Assembly: GCA_000181795.3 (NCBI GenBank) | Contig: CM012954.1 | Location: 14,514,234 to 14,578,233 of the forward strand | DNA from: Trichinella spiralis | Taxonomy: Eukaryota > Nematoda > Enoplea > Trichinellida > Trichinellidae | Direction: 5' to 3' | DNA length: 64,000 bases | Shown here: positions 1-13,400 of the stretch, one piece after another | Layout of the letters: each line of letters starts with the position of its first letter | Numbering within the stretch: the first letter of the stretch is position 1 | Notes under the pieces: generated by a model | Told to the model about the DNA's origin: nothing | The model's input: only the letters and a program-made list of their open reading frames with translations | The model's database searches: none | Made by a program: the position numbers and the translations under genes

Positions 1-271
1 TAACAAATAATACCCCTCCCCCACTCTCCCTTGCCTTCCCTCGTATATAATATGCAACTATTTCGTATTACGTTTTGCATTTGCAAATGAAAAGTCAAAT
101 GCATTTTAAAATTTGCCAAAAAGTAAAATGGACATCGTCGATGCGCGACCAGCGGATAAAACGCGCGTGAATATACATACAATCATTTCTCCTCTACATT
201 CTCGTGCAAATGAGCAAAGTTTGCAGAGAAAAATTCTCATCACAGTTGAAAACAAAACAAAAAAAACTTAC

Positions 272-3200
272 CGACAAAGAACTGGGAAAGTTGGAAACGT
301 TGTGTGAACGTGGTGATGAGGAAAGTGGATGATGAGTCAAGTCTGTCGAACAGCCTCCCAAATCGACCGCCTTGGCTCTCCTGAGCGTGCGTTGCTGTTT
401 CAGCACAGACGACGGTTGTTGACTAGTACAACTGCTGCTACCATTGTCCACTGGTGACAGTGATGCAATGAAATGACCATGGTCAGTACTCTTATTATTA
501 TTATTATTATTGGTGTGGTAGTTGCTGTTTGTGGTGGTGACATTGTTGCGGTATTTCGTGCAAACCTCCTTTTCACAAAGAGGTGATACGGTTGTCATTG
601 TACCAGGTGGAGTAGAAAAATTAGAAAGTGTCGAACCAGCCGACAGTGAAAAGTGCTTTCCAGAAATATCGCCAGGACAATTTGTCACCAAGTCGACACC
701 TTGGCTAGAGGAAAACTTTGCCAAATGATGCTTGTGGATGATGTTGCCGTTGTCGACGGGGGCAGTTTCTTCAACGGGAAAATTGTGACAAGAGCTCAAA
801 TCAAGTTGACTCAGACTACGTGTCGTTGAGGATACACGATTTTTCTTCTTCTGCTGTTGGAAATGTGCCGACGAAGGGATCGACTCTTCGTTTGGAGATG
901 GTTCACAGTCCGAGGCGACACTTCGTCTGAACAACGAGAACCGCTCTTTCAGAGAACCCTTGCGTTTGGAGGGCGCGGCTTTGGACGTCCGTTGCAAACC
1001 GGGCTGAAGGTCGACCTGGCCGAATGTGAACTCCATCTGCGCATCTTCGCTTCCAGAGCAGCTTGGGGCGGTGGCTTTAACGGACGCCTCGTCCTGGTGG
1101 TTGTGGTGGTGATGGTGATGGTGGTGGTGGTGGTGACCAACGTTGCGCAGCTTGGATTTGAAAAACGAACCGGGCTTCAATGTCAACGAACCGTTGTTGT
1201 CCACAGTTGCAGCAGTGCTGGCGTCGTCGACGGTCGACGGCAACGTGCACAGCGTGTCCACGTCGCAGCTGAACGGCCGATTGAGCAGGCGAGCCCTGAC
1301 GCCTTGGGAAATTCGACGAAGCTTCACACCGTACGAATCGCCCGCACTGGCCGGCGAAGCTGTTGGCGCCGGTGGAAGCCGACCCCGCTGGCCAATGGCC
1401 GCAGCCTTGCCACCGCTGCTGTCCAGCTTGTTGAAACGGTTCAAAATGTTGAAAATGCCATTTCACGATGTCCAATTTGCAGTGTTTCACGACTTTACCT
1501 AAATCAATGTTGACAACACAATTATACAACGGTAGATGAAATTTTTCGTAAAAACAACGACGATGACACTACGAAGAAGGTTGATTCATTCAATTTTTCT
1601 TTCGTTAACGTTTTTTAAATTTTATTTTATGAATCAAATGTTCTTAATTTAAAACCACAAGTCAACTGTTGTTAGATGAAGCACGAAGTGAAGTATTTTT
1701 TTTTCAAAAAAAAGTTAGCTCGTGATGATAATGAATGATTCATTTACATTCCAAAGAGAGCGAAATTTTCTTTTTATACTATAAGCTGAATTGATGCAAA
1801 TTTCAACGGACAACTGATATGCAGAACAACAATCTGTACAGGGAAAAAAAACGAACAAGCAGATATAGTACTTTTCTCAGAGAAAATAACAAAGCATTAT
1901 TCATATCATAAATTCTTTATCATGAAAAGTAATATTATCATCCAGTTGAAAAAAGAAAATCAGAAACAGTTATGAAAAAGCATTACGATGCATGAGGTAA
2001 TCAGTGGAAAAGAAAATGTTTAATAATTTATAAAGAAAAAATTTTTTGAAACAAACCAAATCTATATACGCATGTTTTTACAATGAATGCATGCATGCAA
2101 ATGTATATATACATATTCATATAATGGGTGAAATATTTGATCTAATCTTAAACAAATAATTAAATTATTGCAGTGTTGATTTTATAAAATGAACACATCA
2201 AAATTTTACACGAAAACCGTAATTTCAATTGGCATTCGAACAGCTTTTGACACAATTTATCAACTAAACTGGATCACAAAGAACATGCATCTTTTATGCC
2301 ATAAGCAAATTAAAAAAAACAAACAAGTATATAAATATGCATCCTATTATTACAAATTAATAATAATAATAACAACAATAATAGTAACAATATTTCCCCT
2401 TACAATTTTCCCCCAGATGATGCTGTTTGCTTTCATCTGGAATGAATAAAGTGTCAGTGAATTATTCCAATAATCCATATAAAAGTCACACACAGACACA
2501 GAGAGAGAGAGAGACGCGTTCATTCTATTACGCCCAAAGTCGAAATTCTGAATGAGAAACGTCAAATGGCACATGAAAATGCAGTCAGATGAATCAATAT
2601 GAATGAACAGGGACATTTTCATATAAGCGCAATTCGTACAGACACGAAGTTTTCAGAAATAGCCTGCTCAAAAAGGAAGAACCATTGATGATGAGCAGAA
2701 GCAATGTATGATGATGTTTTTTTTTGAGATTATCAGTTGTTGAAGAAGTACAGAAAATAAATTTCACCTGAACTTAATCAGAAATACGAAAAAATAATAA
2801 CGATAATGATGATGTCGAATAGCGAAAGTAAAAGTCGCCCCAGGCAAGCAAGCACACTGTGGCATAAATAAAAACAGCAACCAGCAAGATGTTGCCAAGT
2901 GATCAAGTGATAAAAAGCAGTGGGAAAATTCAACAGAAATTGAATTTTATCAAACAAAAAAAATAACAGTAATTCCTCGCACAGAGAGAATTCCCTCTCC
3001 CCCATATTAACTGGATTGGTTTTAAAGCATATGCTTTTTTTTTCGTTACTGTTTCATATCGGATATATCAGATGAAAATATAAAGAGTTTAATTAAACGT
3101 AAAATAAATTTGAAAACAAAAACGCATATGGCGCTTGCTGGTGGTGAGTGGGGACTGAAAATTATTTATTCCACACGCGTGAATTAAAATGTGAAAAAAG

Positions 3201-3401
3201 ACATCTCTATTCTTCAAAGTGAAAACGAGAAAGACCAGAGACGAGAAAAGTGGAAAAATATTATTATGATGGCAACTTGGGTGAATGATGATTGTGTGGC
3301 AAGACAAGGTCGCCCTTACTTGTTAACAGCCGTGACCAAGGCAGCCAGCCGGCCGGCTGCTTCGTTTTAATGGGCCCACGCTTGTCAAAGTCCATCGACA
3401 T
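272..3401 (-). CDS. Ser/His/Asn-rich protein of unknown function, 5' part (continues off left edge)
   Basis: Three exons can be joined: 3401-3320 (starts ATG, begins MSMDFDKRGP), 1498-1467 and 1426-272. The joins keep frame (82+32 nt is a multiple of 3; the last exon is 385 codons). The first exon ends in a GTAAGG donor, the last in GTAAGT at 271-266, so coding continues past the left edge. The second intron, 1466-1427, is only 40 nt. An in-frame TGA lies just before the start. The protein is low-complexity: a run of 11 His (about 1100-1133), Asn runs, many Ser/Thr and basic patches, with no catalytic or membrane domain I can see. A KERFSLFRRS-like basic segment could be a phosphorylation or 14-3-3 site (inference). 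I do not recognise the family. The long exon is much richer in GC than its surroundings, which supports coding. The big exon is fairly secure; the two upstream exons are less so. Confidence 0.55.
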
Positions 3402-6400
3402 CCGCTGGGCAAAGAGTCAATTAAAAGCTGAATTTGGCCGTGCCGGTTTCGCAGCAACGCCGTTCACAGTCAGTTTTCAACTATTACAACGTTCAAGATC
3501 AAAATTCACAACCGCTGACCGATAAACACCGCACCTTCTACATAATTCATACGATTCTCATACATACATACATATACATATATTCATACTTATTTGTATT
3601 ACGACAACAAAAAAGGAACAACTACCTTCTTATAAATCTTAAAGAGAACAAGCATATAATCAGCATCACTCGCACCAACAAACATGGTTGTTTGTTCATG
3701 AACAATTGATGAAATGCCAGTTTAGCAAGCAGCTAAGAAGAAAGTAGAAAAACAACAAACCTTTCTATACCATTTTTTTATCATGAATAACATTTATAAA
3801 GTAACATGAGAAAGCATAAGAATAAAATTTCACAAATTTTTGTTCGTAAAATCAAAATTTCAAATATACACACTAATAGAATATACATATATATATGTAC
3901 ATATTTCTCAAGTGTAATATTTTAGTGTTCAGCGCCTCAACCTGGCTGCTTATATCGTCACTGCTGCATCTGTTGAAAAAGCAGAGAAAACAGCAGCTGC
4001 GATTGGTGTTCAGTTTTTTTTTTGTTGGTTGATTGCCCAACTTTTTGCATTTCAAAAACAACAACGTCACCAGTATTGGTACTGGAACGAAACAAGAAAT
4101 CGCCAATCGCCAGCATGCAAATGTCATTTTTTGAAACCTCAACTTGATTCTAATCAACAAAAAAAATAAGCTAATGCTTTCTTCTAATTTTCGCCTGTCA
4201 AAAATTCTACTCGGTCGTGATGGAACCTATTCATAATCGAAATACATAAATCAGTGGAAACACTGGAAGCTGGGGAGAAAAGTGATCATTGGAAAAATTG
4301 TGAAAAATGACCGTCCGAATATGGTGCCATTTTTCGTCAATTGAGATATGCGCGACTTAATTTACGACCGACTGACAAGTTCGACTCGATTTACTTGTGG
4401 TCAACGTTGAGGAAAAAGGGAAATGCCAAAGCAAAAACCAAATCCAACAGATTTTCGTCGTTGTTGTTATTGAGCTATTACTTACTTATAAAAGTTAACA
4501 TTCTATATGAAATCAGATTTTCCTCATGCAAGTATTAAATGAAAAATTTATCAAAATTCAGCTTTCATTTATTACTATTAATATAAATATATATAGAAGG
4601 AGAGAACAATGCAAAATATTTCAACAAGAATACACGAAAGTACATCATCCAGAACGGCAAAGTCAAAGTTCAACGAATATTGTCAACCAACAAATGGGCT
4701 CGAGGCAATTTTCAAATATGATTTTTCTTACATTTGAATGATTGAAATATTTGAAAATCACTTGAATACACATATTTTATAACAACAATAATAAATTTAA
4801 GAAATTAATTGATCAATAATGAAATAATAACTGAATAAATGTGAAGCTGATTTTCTACAACTTTTCCAAAAAGAATAAATAAAAACATAAAAAGCTTATT
4901 ATTACATTAATATAATTTGAAAAAAAAATTAATTTTCTAATTTAATCTAAATTATTAATACGAATAGAAAAGAATTGATTTCCTTTTTTCTTATCTTAAT
5001 AAATGACCAATACTACATCTTTGAAAAGAATAAGAAGTAGCAGCAGCAACAAGAACAACAACAGTAATAATAATAACGATAATAAGTAATTTATAAAAAT
5101 TTCATCACCATCACCAAGAGGAAAAATTAAAAGTTGACAAGTTAAAAAGAGAAGAATGAAAGATGATACATATACATATAGATATATCGATCTATTATCT
5201 CAGTCCAGTTGGATCCAGATTAATAATAATGCATAAATGAGTCATGCCCAAGTGGGGCGTGTCATGGAAAATTCACTAACGCTGATCTCAGCCGACAACA
5301 AAATCTGCACAACAACAAGAACCGTGTTGTATCTTCATCTGTCCCGCTCAGTGTAGCATAGGACGAGTTTCGATTGACAACTTTTTGAAATTTTGCACAA
5401 CGACAACAACGACACCAACCGTCGGACGATGCTATCACGCTTAACTACCAGCCCGGCTTAAACATTTTCAAAACCCGGTTTGGAAAATTCGCTGATCACA
5501 CACGATAAACAATTTAAATTTCGAATAATTTTATAATAATGAATTTTTTGAGAAAAAAAAAGAATTTACACAACACCACACCAAAGCAATTTTGTCGAGC
5601 AATCAACAATTAATTATATTTCAAAAGAAAAAAATTAACATAAATAATTTCAATATTTGATCGAGAAGAGAAAACAAAAAGAAGGAAATATCTGCGGCGT
5701 TTGTTATCTGACAATTTTTGGGTCAAGCAGTAATGATAAGAATAAAACTAATTCCAACTTGATCAAACGAAACGACAGAACTGAAAAAGCAGAAGAGAAA
5801 AAGCACTTGATAAAAACTTTTTCATGCAAATTAGAAAAAAATAGTAGTAAATATCAAATATAAAGAAAATAATGAGAGGAAAAATATACAGATATTTATT
5901 ATATTAATAAATAATAAAAGAAAACAAGTGTCAAAAAGAAAGAATCAGCTTGCTTCACTTGTCAATCATATAAGAGCGATGATGTGATGAAGATGGTGAT
6001 TGGAGAAGACAAAAGGTGAAAATGATAAAGAAGAAGTTTTTAAAATTTGTAAAAGAATTGAAAAATTATTATTTTTAGAATGGATGACAACTGCAGTGGA
6101 CTGACTGAATGACCGACTTAAAACAGACAGACAGGCAGATAAACATGCAAAAGCAAGCAAGCAAGCGAGCGATGTGCTTGCTGCTTCTCTTCTTTATATT
6201 CGCATACAACGGTGACCGACGAACGAGCAAAACAAACAGCATACACACATATATATATATATATAGCTCTGTATCTCTACTACATAAATCTTATTCTATC
6301 CCGAAAGATTGGAATGACGAAGAAGAAGAAGAAATGGAGGAGGAGGTGGTGGTGCTGGTAGCAGTGTACATTAAATACTTCATCCGTGTGTTTGTTCTTT

Positions 6401-9400
6401 ACTTTTTGTTTGCACTATGAGAAAATGTTCCCAATCCAAAACTACGCTATCCTAACTATAAACTTCAAACTGTTCAAGCAAACAAAAAGCAAGAATAAAT
6501 AAATCAACAAAAGCAACGAACAAACAAACAAACAACATGTTGAATATCATTTTCTTCATAATGACAAAATTTCAAAAAAAAACAATTACAACATTGCAAC
6601 TAGTCTCAATCAGTGATGCAAATGTATACAAAAATTAAAAAAAATAATATTCAATTTTTTTTAAATAAAAGCATAAGTTGCCAAATAGACACACACACAC
6701 ACACATATACCAGAAGTCGAATTGTGATGTACAAGCAATGGATTTAACTAATTAACGAACTAATTTGTCGGCCATTTGAGCTAAGATTTGAGGAAACAAT
6801 TTTTTCAATGGTACGCGTAAGGTGTAGAACAGAAGAAAGTCAGTGAAGCCTTTTATTTCATGAGCAGAAAGAACAATGACTATGCGGTCAGCTATGAGGC
6901 TTTCAAAAAGTATTGTTCAAAATTCAATAAATATTCCAAAAGCGCCGTTGGAGACGCGCGGGGCGGAAGCTGATTCTTACCCCCACTCTGCTTACTACTA
7001 TTCCCAAAGTCCAACGGGCACCATTAGCATCACACTTTTCACTACGGGCAATTTTCTGCATTCAACACACACTCATACACACTATATTCACATTTTACAA
7101 TACTCAATTGTTGATATGATGCTATTCAAGGAGGAAAGATGAAAAATTGCAATGAAAACAAATTCTAATTTTGTACTAAACTTGAAAACAACCCTATTTA
7201 TGTTCAACATCTCAACAAAGCAAGCAATATATTAGCATAATATTCGTAGTATTGTTGTATTAATTAAAAATTTTCAATTAAATAAAACAATGAAAAAAAG
7301 GAACAAGTTTTACACACACACACACACAGATACACAAACGCACGATCATTTCTGTTTCATTAAATAATTGCAATAAGCAATGGGAGAAGAAAATGATCTG
7401 GAAAAATAAAAAGCAACTGATGATGATGATGCACCGTATGACCGGTGCTCAAGTCGATACACAGTGAAAGAGTGATCTATTCGTGATATCGTCGGTAAAT
7501 GGCAAAATGCCAAACAGCAAGCAAGCAAGCAAGCTAGATTAGATTGCTAGCTAGCAGCTGCCTGCCAAGTTTACCAAAAGTCCGGCATTTCCGGTCTATT
7601 GTAGCCGGTCAGTAGGGCGCCAGTTGCAACATCGAACAAGCGAGCTCGAATATCCCAGTTTATTTCATTACCAATTTATTTCTTATCATTCATCCATTCG
7701 ACACGCTTCGTTCAATTCAGTTCATTCAATCACACACAAATGATAACCAATAAAAAGCTCCTTCCCAACACCAAGTCGAATATAGATACAAAAAAAAAAT
7801 AATAATAATAATATGCACACTAAATTCACCGCATAAATCAAGCAATTAAAATTAGAAAACATGAGGAAAAAATAGCAATATTTCAAAAGTAGCCGTTTTT
7901 TTCTGTTTTGTTTTGTTTTGCAAATTTAATTTATAATACTATAAGAAGTACAAGTAATATTATCAGCAATCATCCTAATTATCATCATCATCATCATCAT
8001 CATTATCTTGATGAAGCAATAAATTCATGCTTGTTTGCTGGCTTGGTAGCTTTAATCGATAGTAGATTGTTGCTGTTGAATGTGCGTATGTGTGTGTGTG
8101 TGTATGTGTCTTTTGACTTGAATCGTTCAAGAAAAAGTTCATTCAAGCGCAGACTATGTAACAATAACAGCATTGTAAAAAAGTTTCGACAAAAACGTCC
8201 CATCCATCTACCCGACAGCAAACAATCAATCAAGCAATACAACATCAAATCCCAACCAACAATACATTCCATACATACATATATATATGTAATCGGTTAG
8301 TATATAGCTTAATTTAGAAAAAAAGAGAATTGAAGTCAAACGTAGAATACCGAATAAAAAGGAATAATCGGTTTGAAGAGAAAAATGTTACAAACTACAA
8401 TTGTGCCGTTTGGTTTCAATTGAAAATTCAATTCACCAATGCCATAATCGAATGAAAAGTGTTTCGTATGAATCAATTGGAAAAAATACAGCAAAAGAAG
8501 CATCTTGACACGTGGCACTCTACTCTATACATAGGATATAAAATGAATGAGCTTACCTGTGACAGTGTGAATGCAATGAAGATTTGTGTAGTAGCAGTAA
8601 GAGCAGTTGTGGAAAATTGTTTGTCAAGAAAATTATGATTGTTGTTCGCCTGTTTGAAATTTGCTCAAGGCTCAAAACAGAGGTGATGACAACAATACAA
8701 ATGCAAAAGTTCTTGTCGCTTGCGTTGCTTGCAGTGCGGAAGCGAACCAAGCAATGGTCATTGGCGAATGGCAATTTCTCGGCATCACCTTGACATCATG
8801 TCTGTCTGTCGTCTATTATTCAACACTGCTCAATGCTAAAAACAGAAATTGAAATTAATAAAAATATGAAAATGAAAAAATAAAATAAAACAACATTCGA
8901 CTATTTATTTGTTTGTTCGTCCAGTTTTCCGTCAACCAAACGAACCAGCAACAACATAAGCATCAAACGCGTACAGAAGTTGTTCTTTGTTGTTCACAAA
9001 ATTATTTATTAAATTGTAATTTTCTCATCTTGATTACACGCCTTATATCGTAGAAAAATAATTAAAAAGTGTCGATGAAGAAAATAAATTGCATGTGATT
9101 TAGTCAAAAAAATATAAATAAAAAAACGATTAAACTGTTCGATTGCGATGATTGAAAGAAGAAAAAAAACCAACGGATTTTTCTGACATTCAAAGTTGCA
9201 TTGATTAATCAATCAATCATGACAGAATTTATGAATAATAACTGCGCTGTATAATTGATAAGACAGCAATGTGGCGCTCGACGGAGAATAAGACGGCTGT
9301 CATACAAAAAATACAATGCTTTCTTTTTTTTCTATTAATGACACTATGACTAACAATTATTGGAAAAAGCAACCGTCCAACAACGACAAGACAATAAATA

Positions 9401-10376
9401 ATAATTCCGTGCATGCACAGTTAGGGTAAATGCATGCATGCAGGGTTCACTTGGGATACAATTGGATGTAAAAATTGGAAAACACATGAAGAAGCATTTT
9501 CAATTAGCAATTACATCCAACGATTGAAAATTTTGTATTTTGTTGCTCATGTTGTTGCAATCAACAAACACACCCTACAATCATCATCCCAAAAAAATCA
9601 TTTATTATGAAATTACTTTATCAAATAAATGTGTTTTTCATGAAAGGTAATTTTGCAGATGTCCAAAATGCTCGGCCACTCCTTGTAAAACACAACCACC
9701 ATTACAATTAACCTATAAATCTTGCTAAAAGCAAAAAAGAAAAAAATCAAATTCTCGCACCGCAAAAATTCAAAATACTCAAACAACGCAATATCGTGTA
9801 TAATAATTTTAAATTGTTGTTCACAACTGAAAGATGATGAATGAGAAGGGCAGAAAAAATATTCTCACAAAGTGGACAAAAAAAACAGAAAATGATGCAA
9901 AGGTGTGACGGTGGGTAGTGGAAATTTACAACATATCAAATGAACATTTTACAAGACAAATGGAACAAATTCAAGTCAAAGACCGACAAAGCAGCAAAAA
10001 TGCAATTTGCTGACGTCGTCAGCACAAGCAATGACGACAGCAGAAATCAAGCAAAACACAAAATGCCAGTCAGTGTATATAAATTGTACTTAAGAAAGCA
10101 AAAAAGAAAAGAAAAGAAAACAACAATACAACAAAGAAGAAACTGACGCTGCCTAATTTCATTTTTCATAAAGTTACGTCATCGTCCTACTACTAGGCAT
10201 CCGTATATATATATATTTATCTATATTTATATATATATACATCTGTCCATTGTACCCCGGATGCACTGATCGCCTTATCCCACCCCGTCTGACTGGACAT
10301 GCATGTGGATAATCTTTTTCCTCATTTTTTATTTTAATTTCAATTTCCATCTGCTTTGATCAATCGTTGAACTCAC
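3402..10376. other. Gene-poor AT-rich interval
   Basis: No gene is supported here. The interval is mostly AT-rich with short tandem repeats: CAT runs near 7981-8004, AC/TG runs near 6690 and 7315, and TA-rich stretches near 6245 and 10205. One richer patch, about 7560-7665, is open on both strands for more than 30 codons and could contain an exon, but no good acceptor frames it. A GTAAGC donor motif on the minus strand at 8556-8551 may end an untranslated exon. The interval may be intronic or promoter DNA of the minus-strand gene ending at 272. Confidence 0.5.
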
Positions 10377-10472
10377 CAGGAGGCGGCACCCAGGGGAACA
10401 ATTATTCACAACATTGACTCGAAGTTCATTAATAATCGTCGCCGGTTGTTCTTCAGCTTTTTTATTTCCCAT
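10377..10472 (-). CDS. Candidate first coding exon with N-myristoylation-type start
   Basis: On the minus strand an ATG at 10472 opens 32 codons beginning MGNKKAEEQP and ending exactly at a strong donor (CTG|GTGAGT) in phase 0. Gly2 and the nearby lysines resemble an N-myristoylation signal. The patch is richer in GC than its flanks. The partner exon is not proven. A phase-0 acceptor that would fit is that of the big minus-strand exon at 1426, which would make this an alternative start of that gene, but that is inference. It could also be a chance open frame next to a donor-like site. Confidence 0.35.
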
Positions 10473-13400
10473 TTTACCGCAGCAGTTTTACAATCAGATT
10501 AGCCAATTTTTCCCATTCAACACAAAAACAGTTGCATCAATCAAACTGCAATTGTTACTTATTGTTGGAAAAAAAAGTTCATCAAGAATGAATGAACGAA
10601 TGAATGAATAGATGGATGAATAAATAAATAAATAAATACGTATAAAACCAACAGAAATTAACAGAAAATCAAAAAAAAAAGAAAGAACAATAAACTCATT
10701 TTCATAATAACAGCTTACTAGTTGTGCATTCTGTTTGCAGAGTTATCAATAGAATTTCACGGTAAAGGTTGAAAAATCGACTGAACACACAAAAAAGAAA
10801 CAAAATGTTCAATAGAAAAACTGTTGTTGCTATAGCAGAAGAAAAATAAGAAGAAGTAGAGTTTAGATAGAGTAAAAATTATTTATTAATTTTAATAATA
10901 TTCATCTGATTACCTGAACAACAACAATGTCGATCACAATGTACAAGCTGCAGGTGAATGAATAGAAAATTTCAATGAAATTCAATTCGAGAAACAAACA
11001 CCAACCACTGCTTATATATACAAATATATATACGCATTACAAACCATCATTATACGCCCGTTGTCTTTTGTGTGTCAAGTCTGTAATGAATGTTCAATCG
11101 AATTTTACTACTTGCTTGAAATGATCAATCAACCAACCACCACCATCAAAACCACTACTACAAATACTAGTAATAGTAGTAATACTAGTGACCATTTTCA
11201 TAATGGATTTTTGCAAATAAGCTACTTGCGGATCGGTTGGATCGCACATTTCCTACAAGCGGGCATTTAATTCGCAAATCGCTTCCCAATCAACTTTCAG
11301 ACCAATTTTCACAAAGACGACGACGACGACAACAATCGCCCGAGCTTTCAACGAAAATGAAAAACTAGCTATCTAGCCGGCTAACTAAATAGCTAAAGCT
11401 AGCTAGGCTAACTCTGTTCAATTTCAAATGTCCGTTAATTTATTTTTTCAACAACTTTCCATTCAATTTAATCAACTGACAAATTTTCAAACTTGTCTCA
11501 CTTGAAACAAGAAAAAAAACAAATATATCAAGTTACATTTCCACACACACAAATATATATATGTTATCTATTTATTCATTATTATTTAAAAAATATTATT
11601 TTTTCTCATTTTCTCTGAAACAATACTCTGATGAATTGACGGTGGGTGAATGACTGTAAAATGCAATCAAAAAAAAACCTCAAATAAAGATGTCTGAGGC
11701 AGAAAGTAGAAACGGCAGAGACTTAATTGAATAGCATGCAGACAATGAAAAGAATCATCCAGTTAAGAGTTAGAGCGCACAACCCCCGCCCTCCTCAATG
11801 ACATTTAAGAAGATGGAAGTTTCTTTGGTAGAGAAATAAAACATGAAGTAAAGCAGCAACAGCAAGCATGGCTATGGAATTCCTTGCATTTCAAAATATT
11901 CGAGAAATGAAATTTTCAATTAATTGAATAAATTTAAAAAATGAATAACCATCGACAAAAGCAATAAAACCGAAACGAAAAAAGTATAATTACAATATTC
12001 CCAATTGCAAGTGAGGGGTGTGGTGTTGGCTTGGTATCATTATTTTTTTGGTTTTATTTAATTTCTTCCATTTGTCAATTTTTCAAGCAGTAATTGCCAT
12101 TTGTATCGTTTGTTCGAAAACGATTTGATTAAATTATTCGATTTTGAATATTTTGAAAAAAACCAATAAGGAATAAATGTAAAAAAAATAAAATTATAAA
12201 ATGCATTTCAATGAACTGAAGTGAATCGATTGAAAATGAATTGGATAGGAAAAAATTAATTTTTTTCCCAAAGAAAACGATTATAACAACAATTTCATCC
12301 GTCTCATCCGAAGAAAAGCCATTGAAACAGCAAAAACAACATTAAAAACAAAGAACTAACTATTCGATGATGATGATGATGATGAAAAGATTTAGTAACT
12401 ATTTGCCAAATAAAAACAAAAAAAACTAAGTTACACTTTTCACTGAAGCTCAGACTTTTCTTGATATTATTTTACTACTATATTATACTATAATTTACTA
12501 TATTATCTATTATTAATATTATTATTATAAGTGCTTATATTTATTTATTTATTTTGAAATATACTTTTAATAGAAGTTGATATGCAAAATAAGGTTGCGA
12601 TTCAATTGAAATAAAAGCAACACCTCGAAGCGAAAATTTGCAAACTATTGAACAGATAATGCATTCAACAGCTAACGTGAAATTAAGAAATATACTCTCA
12701 TTCAGTCAGTCATTCATTCACCCACTCTGCCAGTCGTTCATTATCCTTCCATATGCAGCTTTACGGTAAAGCCGATACTTTGGCAATGAATGTTACCTCT
12801 GTGAATGCTTTCACTAATTAAAATTCCAAATTGCCCGCTTCAAATGGTCGTATAGAGATTTGCACTTGCAACACAATTTAATGAACAAAAGAAAAAGAAA
12901 AACAATCCATCATTCCATTAATCTCCTACATTAACACGTTTATAATGATTAATTCATATTTAAATATTTGAACAAAATATTTTCATTTCATCCACATTGT
13001 CGAGATATAAATATGCCTGTGCTTGTTGTACAAGAAAGAAAACTAATTACTATTAATAAATACGATGAATTTCCGTTTGAATGGAAAATCTATTGAAAAG
13101 TATTTTCAGCCAAAGTCGTGAAATAATGATTTACTACAACATACAAGTAGAATTGTACAATGAATATCAATTTTGATTAAAAATCTCAACTATATTATTA
13201 CAATTCAATTTATAATGAACTATTTAATTTATCAAATTAAAGAACCATTTTTCATTAATTGCAATTTCTTAAACAAATGAAAATAGCAATTGTTGACATT
13301 TTCCCAAATATACAAATAGAAGAAGACAAAAAAGCAATATGCTAATAGCTTTTTGTAAAATTGAGCTGGCAAATTGAAAACAGGCAAATCAACAAATCAT

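Noticed and set aside
857-1513. Long plus-strand open frames over 857-1513
   Set aside because: They are the antisense of the minus-strand exon at 272-1426, which ends at a perfect donor and has better composition; the Val-rich run is the reverse of the His run.
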